From Ardenticatenaceae bacterium (GTDB lineage Bacteria; Chloroflexota; Anaerolineae; Promineifilales; Promineifilaceae), in the NCBI GenBank assembly GCA_020634495.1, contig JACKBR010000049.1, forward strand, positions 1-34,004: 34,004 nt of DNA. The letters run 5' to 3'. The notes under the pieces are model-generated. The model worked only from the letters and a program-made list of their open reading frames with translations. It made no database searches and was not told where the DNA came from. Of the stretch, positions 7,270-14,122 are shown piece after piece (the first letter of the stretch is position 1; every line of letters begins with the position of its first letter). The position numbers and the translations under genes were made by a program.

Positions 7270-7494
7270 ATGGGCAAGGCAGAAAAAATTTTAAGCAAAA
7301 TGCAAAATAATCCGCGCGATTGGCGGATTGACAGCCTGAAGACGGTGGCTGAAGCCAATGGCATCGTCTGGCGACAGCGCGGCACAAGCCATGTCGTCTT
7401 TGTGCGATCAGATGGGCAAACCTTGCCCGTACCGGCTCATCGTCCGATTAAACCCATTTACATCAAGAAATTTGTAGAGTTTGTGTTGGAATAA
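7270..7494 (+). CDS. hicA: HicA family toxin (mRNA interferase)
   Basis: A 74-residue protein of the HicA/YcfA type, a small double-stranded-RNA-binding-like fold that cleaves mRNA independently of translation. The GIVWRQRGTSHVVFVRSDG segment (residues about 31-49) contains the catalytic His of the family and is followed by the usual PVPAHRPIKP segment and the C-terminal helix. The length and order are typical. The downstream hicB starts three bases after the stop, so the pair is one transcript and HicB is the expected antitoxin. The pair sits between the intact MerB-like gene and its decayed copy, suggesting insertion into a duplicated locus. Confidence 0.88.
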   Translation: MGKAEKILSKMQNNPRDWRIDSLKTVAEANGIVWRQRGTSHVVFVRSDGQTLPVPAHRPIKPIYIKKFVEFVLE

Positions 7495-7497
7495 ATT

Positions 7498-7854
7498 ATG
7501 AGAGATCTAAAACAATACCCATTTGAAATTCAACTTTTGTCCGAGGAAGATGGCGGTGGCTATCTCATTTCGTTCCCAGACTTTTCTGAGTGCATTTCCG
7601 ATGGCGAGACCGTAGAAGAAGCGATGCACAACGGCCTGGATGCGCTAGAAGAAACGATTGCCGCTTTGGAGAGCCTGAACCTGCCTGTGCCAGAACCAGG
7701 CAGCGGTGGCAGCTACAGCGGCAAGTTTATCCAGCGCGTGCCCAAGAGCCTCCATGCTCGTTTAGCTGCTCGTGCCCGGCAGGAAGGGGTAAGCATGAAC
7801 ACCCTGGTGAATACCTTTCTAGCCGAAAGTTTGGGCAAAAAAGAGCCTGCCTAA
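7498..7854 (+). CDS. hicB: HicB family antitoxin
   Basis: A 118-residue antitoxin. The N-terminal half has the HicB partial RNase-H-like fold: YPFEIQLLSEEDGGGYLISF at residues about 6-25, then FPDFSECISDGETVEEAMHN. The C-terminal half (FIQRVPKSLHARLAARARQE, then a second helix ending VNTFLAESLGKK) looks like a ribbon-helix-helix DNA-binding domain, so it should neutralise HicA and repress the hicAB promoter. It starts three bases after the hicA stop. HicB proteins with an RHH tail are common; nothing is missing. The promoter probably lies in 7200-7269, but I cannot define an operator. Confidence 0.88.
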   Translation: MRDLKQYPFEIQLLSEEDGGGYLISFPDFSECISDGETVEEAMHNGLDALEETIAALESLNLPVPEPGSGGSYSGKFIQRVPKSLHARLAARARQEGVSMNTLVNTFLAESLGKKEPA

Positions 7855-7900
7855 ACCTAAACGCAACTACACATGTACTCCGGCCACATCTCAGCCCCGA

Positions 7901-8224
7901 ACGGCCGTACTCACCATCAGCAACGGCCAGCTACAGTCCGGCGACGGCGTCATTCACTTTCCCTTGCCTGTGCAGCAGTGGTACGACGATTTGATTTTGA
8001 CCTGAGCCACCATGCTGCTCTTCCGGTCGGAAGAGCACATTGAAGCGTGGTGCCTACGGCGAAAGATGCCCTTCGGTCAGGTGCTCACTTTGCCGCAAGT
8101 TTGGCATTTATCGCAGCTTTGGTATGCTGATAGACTGTCGCCGCAGTTTAACGGCCGTTCAGCCGCAGAAGTTGAGTCAATTTTTCATCAGGTGGGTTTA
8201 TCCAGTTCATTTTGGCGTTTGTAA
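7901..8224 (+). pseudogene. 3' fragment of a second MerB-like gene, with the same in-frame TGA
   Basis: The frame from 7901 matches the 3' part of the gene at 6519-7199. Homology begins abruptly at an ACGGCCGTACTCA word and continues through a TGA at 8003-8005 to a stop at 8224. I find no start codon in frame between HicB and 7901 and no winged-helix or Cys-x2-Asp part, so the enzyme cannot be made. From 7946 to 8034 it is identical to 6921-7009 (89 bases). Beyond that the two proteins have diverged strongly but still align to the last residue (FWRF versus FWRL). A 70-residue frame from ATG 8012 could be translated alone. It is best read as a decayed partial duplication. Confidence 0.7.
8006..8037 (+). 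promoter_or_regulatory. Candidate SECIS hairpin in the second MerB-like copy
   Basis: TGCTCTTCC (8016-8024) pairs perfectly with GGAAGAGCA (8029-8037) around a GGTC loop (8025-8028), a nine-pair stem. The loop again begins 19 bases after the TGA (8003-8005). The stem is three pairs longer than in the intact copy because AA is replaced by GC on the 3' side. Confidence 0.55.
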
Positions 8225-8263
8225 AGATCATAATCAATTGGTTTGCCAATAGTGGGATAAAAA

Positions 8264-8899
8264 ATGAATCCTTCAGTCATTGAAACATACAAAAAACAGT
8301 ATGTTGATATTGGATTTGAAAGGGCGGAGCTTTTCAAAACGATCGCAAGGCGGTTTGCTTGCACAGACGTCTTGTACCCGGGCTGTTCGACGCATATCAC
8401 GCCTTCTTTTTTCTTTCCCCACGTTGTCTACGTTGATCAAAGCCCTGCCGTAGCAAAATTCTTCGCTGACTTTGAGCCAATTCAATCTTTTGTAAATAGA
8501 AAAAAACAGTACAAACGCAGGGCATACATTCGTTTTATTGCCCAAGATTACACTGGCTCATTAGATTTACAGAATGAGAGCTTTGATTTACTCATTTCGC
8601 TTTATGCAGGCAGCGTGGCTCAGGCGTGTAAGGCATATCTCAAGCCAGGAGGGCTCTTATTGACCAATGACCACCAGAATAATGTATCAGAGGCTCTGAA
8701 TGATGGATGCTTCCGCTTAAAGTCTGTGGGTAAGCATACCAAAGGTGGTTACCGATTTTTTGATGAGAAGCTTGACACCTTTTTGCCTTCAGATAGAAAT
8801 AAGGCGAAGGTTAAAAATTACCTAAAATCATCGAGCCGAGGGGCGAAATACCGAGAGGACGTTGAGCAATATTTTTTATTTGAGAAACGAGCTTGCTAA
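8264..8899 (+). CDS. SAM-dependent methyltransferase-like protein
   Basis: A 211-residue soluble protein with class I methyltransferase features. There is a motif I-like strand and loop, DVLYPGCSTH near residue 34 (the usual GxGxG is reduced to PGCS). An acidic end of strand 2 (VVYVDQSP near residue 54) follows. The motif IV/VI-like FDLLISLYAGSVAQACKAYL lies near residue 107, followed by LKPGGLLLTNDH. The substrate is not predictable; RNA, protein or small molecule are all possible. The gene is visibly more AT-rich and uses more AT-ending codons than its neighbours, which suggests acquisition. It lies between two gene fragments (MerB-like 3' copy and ligase 5' copy), and its stop is four bases before the second fragment. 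The fold call is moderate, with weak motif I. Confidence 0.6.
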   Translation: MNPSVIETYKKQYVDIGFERAELFKTIARRFACTDVLYPGCSTHITPSFFFPHVVYVDQSPAVAKFFADFEPIQSFVNRKKQYKRRAYIRFIAQDYTGSLDLQNESFDLLISLYAGSVAQACKAYLKPGGLLLTNDHQNNVSEALNDGCFRLKSVGKHTKGGYRFFDEKLDTFLPSDRNKAKVKNYLKSSSRGAKYREDVEQYFLFEKRAC

Positions 8900-8902
8900 T
8901 CC

Positions 8903-9030
8903 ATGAGTATCCCAATTGATTTTCCATTACTTCCCTTTTTTGAGCCGCAGGGCATTGTGCTGGTTGGCGCGTCGCGGAACCCGATGAAGCTGGGCTTTGG
9001 CCTGGCGCGGAGTTTGGTGCAGAGCGGCCC
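8903..9030 (+). pseudogene. 5' fragment of an ADP-forming acetate-CoA ligase gene
   Basis: The first about 42 codons repeat the start of the gene at 9556: PFFEP, then [19 protein letters not shown], then LVQSG. Homology stops at about 9030, after which the frame runs into unrelated sequence and ends at 9088. The fragment contains only the first Rossmann strand of the CoA-binding domain, so no function is possible. The nucleotide copies differ at roughly one site in six by eye, so the duplication is not very recent. Together with 9556 it flanks the small membrane-protein gene at 9124. Confidence 0.75.
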
Positions 9031-9123
9031 CAGGTGGCACGGTGAGGACACCAGCCACAGCTTGAGGGTGGGTTTAGTTTTGTACTGAGAGATTAAGAGG
9101 GCAAGTTTTCAAATGAGGTGAAA

Positions 9124-9552
9124 ATGAATTCAAAGAAATGGTTATACATAAGACTTCTTTTTGTAGGAACCGGAATTATTCAAGGGTTGCGCTTATCTCC
9201 TTCCGGTTTCCCCTTTCCTTGGGTTATTTCGGTAGTTTTACTCTTGCTCGTTCCACTTATGATGCTCGTTGTCATTAAGATGAATTTGAAAAGAGGTTTT
9301 ATTGCTGATGTGTTGCATCAACCCGACTGGAATCGAAACCCATTTACATTAAGCCAGCCTTTTGACTTTTTTCATATGATTGCATGGCAATCAATTATTA
9401 CTGGAATTGTGGCAGGGTTTAGAGTGCCTTGGGCTGATGTTGCCCTGCTTGGTCAGGCTGCCGTGGTCTTGTCATTTGGATTTGGTGCTTTACTGGGAAT
9501 TAAAGTTTGTGAGAATGTATTCAGAGATCGTTTTCGTTCAGAAAGCGCTTAA
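9124..9552 (+). CDS. Small hypothetical membrane protein
   Basis: About 142 residues; I do not recognise the family. Hydrophobic segments lie at about residues 7-22 (WLYIRLLFVGTGIIQGL) and 31-52 (WVISVVLLLLVPLMMLVVIK). Two weaker ones lie near 90-105 and 108-125, so three or four membrane helices are likely. A soluble loop with ADVLHQPDWNRNPFTLSQP lies between. I prefer ATG 9124 over the GTG two codons earlier because GAGG at 9115-9118 is then a plausible ribosome site. The gene is AT-richer than its surroundings and lies between the two copies of the ligase 5' end, so it is probably inserted. It ends three bases before the ligase start. Confidence 0.6.
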   Translation: MNSKKWLYIRLLFVGTGIIQGLRLSPSGFPFPWVISVVLLLLVPLMMLVVIKMNLKRGFIADVLHQPDWNRNPFTLSQPFDFFHMIAWQSIITGIVAGFRVPWADVALLGQAAVVLSFGFGALLGIKVCENVFRDRFRSESA

Positions 9553-9555
9553 AAT

Positions 9556-11655
9556 ATGAGCTTATCGATTGATCCCACACTTGTTCCCTTTTTTGAGCCG
9601 AAAAGCATTGTTTTGGTTGGTGCGTCGCGGAACCCAATGAAGCTGGGCTTTGGCCTGGCGCGGAATTTGGTGCAGAGCGGCTACGCGGGCGCGATCCATT
9701 TTGTGAATCCGGGTGGGGGGACGCTGCTGGAACGGCCGTTACATTCCCACATCGCCCACGTTCCCGACCCCGTAGACCTGGCCGTGCTGCTGGTGCCTGC
9801 GCCCGCCATGCCCCAGGCCATCGCCGAGTGCGGCGAGCGCGGCATTCGGGCGGCGATTTTGGCGGCGGGCGGCTTCCGCGAAACCGGCGCGGCGGGTGCG
9901 GCGTTGGAAGCGGAATGTTTGCGCGTGGCGCAGCAGTTTGGCATCCGCCTCATCGGGCCAAACTGTATTGGCCTGCTGGACACCCACCTACCGCTGGACA
10001 CCACCTTTTTGCCGCCACCGGGGCCCACGCCGGGAGCCGTCGCCTTCATCTCCCACTCCGGCGCGATTTGCGCGGCGGTGATTGATTGGGCGCGCGGGCA
10101 GGGGTTTGGCCTGTCGCGGCTGGTGAGCCTGGGTAACCAGCTGGACGTGACTGAGACGGATGTGTTAACGGCCGTTGCCGCCGATCCCCACGCGGGTGGT
10201 CACTTTGTATTTAGAGGGTGTCAGACGGCCGTCGCTTTGCAGGTGGCGGCGGTGTCGCGCCAGAAGCCGGTGCTGGCGCTGAAGGTGGGCGGTTTGCCAG
10301 CGGGCGGCGGGCCGTTGCCTCGCACACCGGGGCGCTGGCCGGGCAGGAATCGGCCTTCGATGCGGCGTTTGCCCGCGCGGGCGTGATGCGCGCCGACACC
10401 AGCGAGGAGCTGTTCGACTGGGCGCGGGCGCTGGCCTGGTGCCCGCTGCCGCAGGGTCGGCGGGTGGCGGTGCTGACCAACGCCGGTGGCCCTGGCGTCA
10501 CCGCCGCCGATGCGCTGGAGGCCAACAATTTGCAGTTGGCTACCCTGTCTGCCGAGACCGAAGTGGCGCTGCGCCACATTTTGCCGGAGGCGGCCAGTCT
10601 GCACAATCCGGTAGACATGCTGGCCGGGGCGTCGCCGGAGCAGTACGCCGTCTGCCTGCGCATTTTGCTGGAGGATGCGGGCGTGGACAGCGTGATGGTC
10701 ATCCTGCCGCCGCCGCCGATGCATTCCGCCGGGGGCGTGGCCAAGGCGATGTTGCCCATCATTTACGCCACGGGCAAGCCGGTGGTGGTGGCCCTGATGG
10801 GCGAGAAGATGATTCAGGAGGCGGTGGAGCATTTTCGGGCGGCCAAAGTGCCGGAATATCGCTTCCCCGAACGGGCGGCGGCTGCTTTGGCGATTTTGTC
10901 GCGGCGGGCCGAATTTTTGCAAAGTGAGCAGGCTGAACCGGAACGGCCGTGTCCCAGCGCCGCCGCCAAAGCCCAACAAATTTTGTCAGAAGATGACACC
11001 CAACCGGGCGCGTTTTTGCCATCGGCTGTTTGCCAAACTCTCCTCACGGCGTACGGCATTCCGTCCCTGGCAGCGGCCTGGCCACAACGGCGGACGAAGC
11101 AGTGGCGATTGCCCGGCGAGTCGGCCTGCCCGTCGCGCTCAAAATCGCCTCGGCGGACGTGCCGCACAAGTCGGATGTGGGTGGGGTGGTTTGGATGTGG
11201 GAACGGAAACGGCAGTTGCCGCCGCCTTTACCAAAATGATGACGGATGTGAAACGGCCGTGCCGCAAGCCAAACTCGATGGCGTCCTCATCCAGCCGATG
11301 ATCCCGACGGGCAGGAACTGATTGTGGGCGTGGTGCGCGACCCGCAGTTTGGCCCGGTGCTGATGTTTGGCTCCGGCGGGTGGAGGTGGAGGGACTGAAG
11401 GATGTCGCCTTTGCCCTGGCCCCGCTGGCGCTTGCGGAAGCAAAATCGCTGCTAAGCAGCACCTGGGCGGGGCGCAAGTTGGGTGGTTATCGGAACGTGG
11501 CGGCTGGGGATGAAACGGCCGTACTCCAAACCATCCTCCACCTCGGCCAACTCGCCGCCGACTCCCCCCAACTCGCCGAAATCGAAATCAATCCGCTGCG
11601 TGTGCTGCCTTCTGGTGCGCTGTCTCTTGATGTTCGGGCGCGGCTGGTTGAATAA
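9556..11655 (+). CDS. Acetate-CoA ligase (ADP-forming), frame broken by many shifts
   Basis: The enzyme interconverts acetyl-CoA + ADP + Pi with acetate + ATP + CoA. The alpha-type part has the CoA-binding domain ([18 protein letters not shown]), [10 protein letters not shown] and AFISHSGA, and then SHTGALAG, which holds the expected phospho-His. The ATP-grasp beta part has [36 protein letters not shown] and [14 protein letters not shown]. These pieces lie in different frames. Shifts occur near 10198, 10218, 10240, 10295, 11080, 11180, 11260, 11320 and 11375. The span is exactly 2100 bases (700 codons), the normal length of the fused enzyme. No functional motif is lost, so either sequencing indels or a recent pseudogene explains it. 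The longest open pieces are 9556-10386, 10218-11321 and 11380-11655. A partial copy of its 5' end precedes it at 8903. Confidence 0.8.
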
Positions 11656-11690
11656 TTTATCCGCAGATTTCGCAGATTGGCGCAGATTTT
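11656..11690. repeat. CCGCAGATT intergenic repeat, copy 1
   Basis: TTTATCCGCAGATTTCGCAG and further CGCAGATT units begin at the very first base after the ligase stop. Near-identical copies lie at 12399-12431, 14154-14190 (inside a gene) and 31081-31113, with inverse remnants near 12665-12690 and 26681-26703. Confidence 0.75.
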
Positions 11691-11697
11691 TGATTCA

Positions 11698-11726
11698 TTT
11701 ACAGGGGGCGTGCCCTGTGCTAGAAT
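11698..11726 (+). promoter_or_regulatory. vapBC promoter and probable operators
   Basis: TTTACA (11698-11703) and TAGAAT (11721-11726) are separated by 17 bases, a good sigma-70 type pair. ACAGGG/CCCTGT (11701-11706, 11713-11718) forms an inverted repeat over the spacer. ATATAT flanks at 11727-11732 and 11740-11745 give a second symmetrical site near the transcription start. Autorepression by VapB or VapBC at these sites is expected from the family but not shown. Confidence 0.55.
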
Positions 11727-11759
11727 ATATATCATTAGTATATATCAGCGGGGTAGATG

Positions 11760-11993
11760 ATGGAAACTGCGAAAATTTTTATGAACGGCCGTTCCCAAGC
11801 GATCCGTTTACCAAAAGCATATCGTTTTGAGGGCGGCAAAGTTTACATAAAGAAGATGGGCGATGTGGTGATGCTCATTCCGTATCATGCGCCGTGGCGG
11901 GTGATGGCGGACAGTTTGGAACTGTTCAGCGAAGACTTTATGTCAAGTCGAAAGCAGCCAGACGCGGAAGAACGAGAGGATTTGTTCACGTGA
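11760..11993 (+). CDS. vapB: VapB-type antitoxin (AbrB/SpoVT fold)
   Basis: A 77-residue antitoxin. METAKIFMNGRSQAIRLPKA at the start is the characteristic swapped-hairpin AbrB DNA-binding domain of VapB. The C-terminal part (MADSLELFSEDFMSSRKQ, then an acidic tail) is the toxin-binding segment. I start at ATG 11760, as in the usual METAKIF family start; an ATG three bases earlier is equally in frame. It overlaps vapC by four bases (GTGA). It should bind its own promoter upstream and inhibit the VapC nuclease. The NGR tripeptide at residues 9-11 is encoded by an AACGGCCGT word that coincides with a genuinely conserved family motif. Confidence 0.9.
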   Translation: METAKIFMNGRSQAIRLPKAYRFEGGKVYIKKMGDVVMLIPYHAPWRVMADSLELFSEDFMSSRKQPDAEEREDLFT

Positions 11994-12391
11994 AGGTGAT
12001 GCTGGACACCAATATTTGCATCTACCTGATCAAGCAAAAACCGGCTTCGGTTTTGACCCGCTTTGAGCAATATGTGTTGGGTGAGATTGGCATTTCTTCG
12101 ATAACAGTGGCGGAGCTGCAATTTGGGGTGAGCAACAGTCAAAAGCAGCAGCAAAACCAAGAGGCACTCGATTTGTTTTTGGCACCGTTGGAGATTGTGG
12201 ATTTTGACGTGCGGGCGGCGCAGGTTTACGGCCGTATCCGCACCCATCTCAAACAAAATGGCACCCCCATTGGCGCTTACGATATGCTCATTGCCGCCCA
12301 CGCCCAAAGTTTGGACGTAACGCTTGTCACCAACAATCTCCGCGAATTTTCCCGCATCCCCAACCTGCTCCTGGAAAATTGGGCGGAATAA
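11990..12391 (+). CDS. vapC: VapC-type PIN-domain ribonuclease toxin
   Basis: A 133-residue PIN-domain endoribonuclease. MLDTNICIYLIK at the N-terminus carries the first catalytic Asp (residue 6). SSITVAELQFGV supplies the conserved Glu, PIGAYDMLIAAHA supplies the third acidic residue, and VTNNLREF supplies the C-terminal Asn/Glu. I choose the GTG start at 11990 because it overlaps the vapB stop and gives the usual MKxMLDTN beginning; ATG 11999 is the alternative. Metal-dependent cleavage of tRNA or rRNA is the known role of VapC proteins; the target is not predictable. It is followed by a CCGCAGATT repeat. Confidence 0.92.
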   Translation: MKVMLDTNICIYLIKQKPASVLTRFEQYVLGEIGISSITVAELQFGVSNSQKQQQNQEALDLFLAPLEIVDFDVRAAQVYGRIRTHLKQNGTPIGAYDMLIAAHAQSLDVTLVTNNLREFSRIPNLLLENWAE

Positions 12392-12398
12392 TTTGGCC

Positions 12399-12431
12399 AA
12401 TCCGCAGATTTCGCAGATTGGCGCAGATTTA
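12399..12431. repeat. CCGCAGATT intergenic repeat, copy 2
   Basis: ATCCGCAGATTTCGCAGATT and one more GCGCAGATTT unit start eight bases after the vapC stop, nearly the same as the copy at 11656-11690. The vapBC pair is thus bracketed by direct copies of the repeat about 740 bases apart. Confidence 0.7.
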
Positions 12432-12520
12432 TTACACTCGTTATTCCTTAGGGAAAAATCACAAAAGACTGCAATTGCCAATTAGTTTATGTAGCAAAGA
12501 TGCAGGTTGTTGCTGCTTGT

Positions 12521-12589
12521 TAGGGATGCTTCACTCCGTTCAGCATGACAACCCACACTTGTCATGCTGAGTGAAACGAAGCATCCCTA
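12521..12589. repeat. Large inverted repeat between vapC and the Memo-family gene
   Basis: Outer arms TAGGGATGCTTC (12521-12532) and 12578-12589 and inner arms CAGCATGACAA (12541-12551) and 12559-12569 are all perfectly complementary, giving a 69-base hairpin with one internal loop. It lies between convergent genes (vapC plus, Memo minus) and may serve as a bidirectional terminator, although its form suggests a dispersed REP-type element. The rest of the 304-base gap holds repeat remnants (AATCTGCG...AATCTGTGG near 12665-12690) and no gene. Confidence 0.65.
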
Positions 12590-12695
12590 CCAAGTTGAAC
12601 GGAGTGTTCCATTTCACTTCGTTCTAATCAGAATATGCACAAAAGAATCTGCGAGCGCAAATTGCGCAAATCTGCGTTAATCTGTGGATGAGATT

Positions 12696-13919
12696 TTACT
12701 CAAGTAGGATGCCCGCGATGGAGACGAGGGAGTGGTCTTCATCATCGGCGGGGCAATGGTCGTAGGCGACCTGGACGCCTTCGGTGCCTTGCAGGTAGCG
12801 CAGCAGCAGGTAGATGGAGGAGAAGCCGCACACTTTGTTGCGGTCTTCTACGGCGGCAATCTGGTTGTAAAAGCTGGCGTCGTCGCCGCGAATGACCGCC
12901 TGGACGAGGTTGTGATCGGCCTGGCGCAGAGCGGTGCGGCGCGTTTCATCCATGATGTAGTCGTCGCCAAAGGCGGGGCCAACGTGGGCAAAGTCCACCG
13001 AGGCGACAATGAGTACATTTTTGTCGGCGGTGGCGGCTTGCAGGGTGGTTACGGCCGTTCCCAACAAATCATCCTGCGCGGGGTGGTGTCCGTTTAGCAC
13101 AAAATGGTGAAACGACCCGCACAAAATCGGCACCATTGGCCGGGGGGGTACCCCAGCTTGCTGGTAAAGGTAATGCAGCCAGACGGCCGAAAGCTCAATT
13201 GAATGCTCGCGGCGATGGTGCAGTTCCTCGGCAAAGGCGGCTTCTTCGCCGATGGCGCTGGCCAGTTCATCCACCAGCGCCGTGTCCGTGGGCAAAACGC
13301 CGTACGGGGTGGCGTACGGCTGGCGGGTGAGGGTGAAGGTGCCCGCGCCGCCATTGTGGTCGGTGCCCAAAATGATGACGAGATCGGCTTCGAGAACGGC
13401 CGTTTGCGCCCGCCGCCACACTTTTGAGTACACTTTGCCCCCCCGCTGGTAATCGATGTGGGGCGAAATAATGGCCCGGCCCCGCCAGGGCTGCCAGCCA
13501 TTGAGCTGATCGTTACGGCCGTAATCCTCCAGCATCATCGTCAGCTGGCGCGGATTGGCCGGGTAGCTCAGGTCGGCCAGGGCGGGGACGCGGAAGGGCT
13601 GGCTGTGGAAATCCTTTTTTTGTTGGGCCAGCGCCTGGCGGGCGCGTTCGTTATCGAACAGGCAGGCCGCGTCTAGCTGGGCCAGCGCCTGTTCGGTAAT
13701 AGCAAAATCGAGCGGCTGGCCGATCTGTTGGCAAAAAGCGGCGTGAACTTCTTGCGGGGTATGATTGCCATCGCAAAAGAGGAGGAGCTGCGCCAGAGCG
13801 GGCGGCATCACGAGCTGTTCGCTGGACAGTTCTAGGGGGTCGCGCAGGTACCACATTTGTTCGCCCTGGTGGTACACTGGTTGGAAATCAAGCTGGCGCA
13901 GGCGGGGTTTTTCATCCAA
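12696..13919 (-). CDS. Memo-family protein (AmmeMemoRadiSam system protein B-like)
   Basis: A 407-residue protein. Residues about 1-90 are a helical N-terminal module. From about residue 145 it is a Memo domain, related to class III extradiol dioxygenases: ISPHIDYQRGGKVYS, VIILGTDHNG, LHHRREHSIELSAVWLHYLY, VPILCGSFH and IVASVDFAHVGP. The His residues of these segments are the conserved putative metal ligands. In many genomes Memo lies with an AMMECR1 protein and a radical-SAM enzyme; neither is adjacent here, so the gene stands alone. The biochemical activity of bacterial Memo is not settled. The length of the N-terminal extension is as in other bacterial members. It is transcribed convergently with vapC. 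Confidence 0.85.
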   Translation of the reverse strand: MDEKPRLRQLDFQPVYHQGEQMWYLRDPLELSSEQLVMPPALAQLLLFCDGNHTPQEVHAAFCQQIGQPLDFAITEQALAQLDAACLFDNERARQALAQQKKDFHSQPFRVPALADLSYPANPRQLTMMLEDYGRNDQLNGWQPWRGRAIISPHIDYQRGGKVYSKVWRRAQTAVLEADLVIILGTDHNGGAGTFTLTRQPYATPYGVLPTDTALVDELASAIGEEAAFAEELHHRREHSIELSAVWLHYLYQQAGVPPRPMVPILCGSFHHFVLNGHHPAQDDLLGTAVTTLQAATADKNVLIVASVDFAHVGPAFGDDYIMDETRRTALRQADHNLVQAVIRGDDASFYNQIAAVEDRNKVCGFSSIYLLLRYLQGTEGVQVAYDHCPADDEDHSLVSIAGILLE

Positions 13920-13943
13920 AAGATTGCTCCTTCAAAATAATTT

Positions 13944-14016
13944 AACCGCAGAGAGCGCGGAGATCACAGAGAAAAAATGAAAGAAAACTCAGGGTTCTTT
14001 GCGCCCTTTGCGGTGA
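13944..14016. repeat. CCGCAGAG / CCGCAAAG type intergenic repeat pair
   Basis: ACCGCAGAGAGCGCGGAGAT (from 13945) is followed after about 30 bases by the inverse-type unit CTTTGCGCCCTTTGCGGTGA (13999-14018). The same arrangement, with better pairing, is at 26561-26651. It fills the gap between the divergent Memo and M1-peptidase genes. Confidence 0.55.
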
Positions 14017-14122
14017 AAAATGCGATTTGTCAGCCTCGGATCGTTAATTTTTGATGGGCGTTGTTGGTTGGCCCATTGACTTTTTGCCGCTGCCAGAACA
14101 GTATGGGGAAATGGAAATAAAA

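Noticed and set aside
8903..9088. A 61-residue gene.
   Set aside because: Only the first about 42 codons are conserved, as a copy of the ligase start at 9556; the rest is out-of-family sequence. I treat it as a gene fragment.
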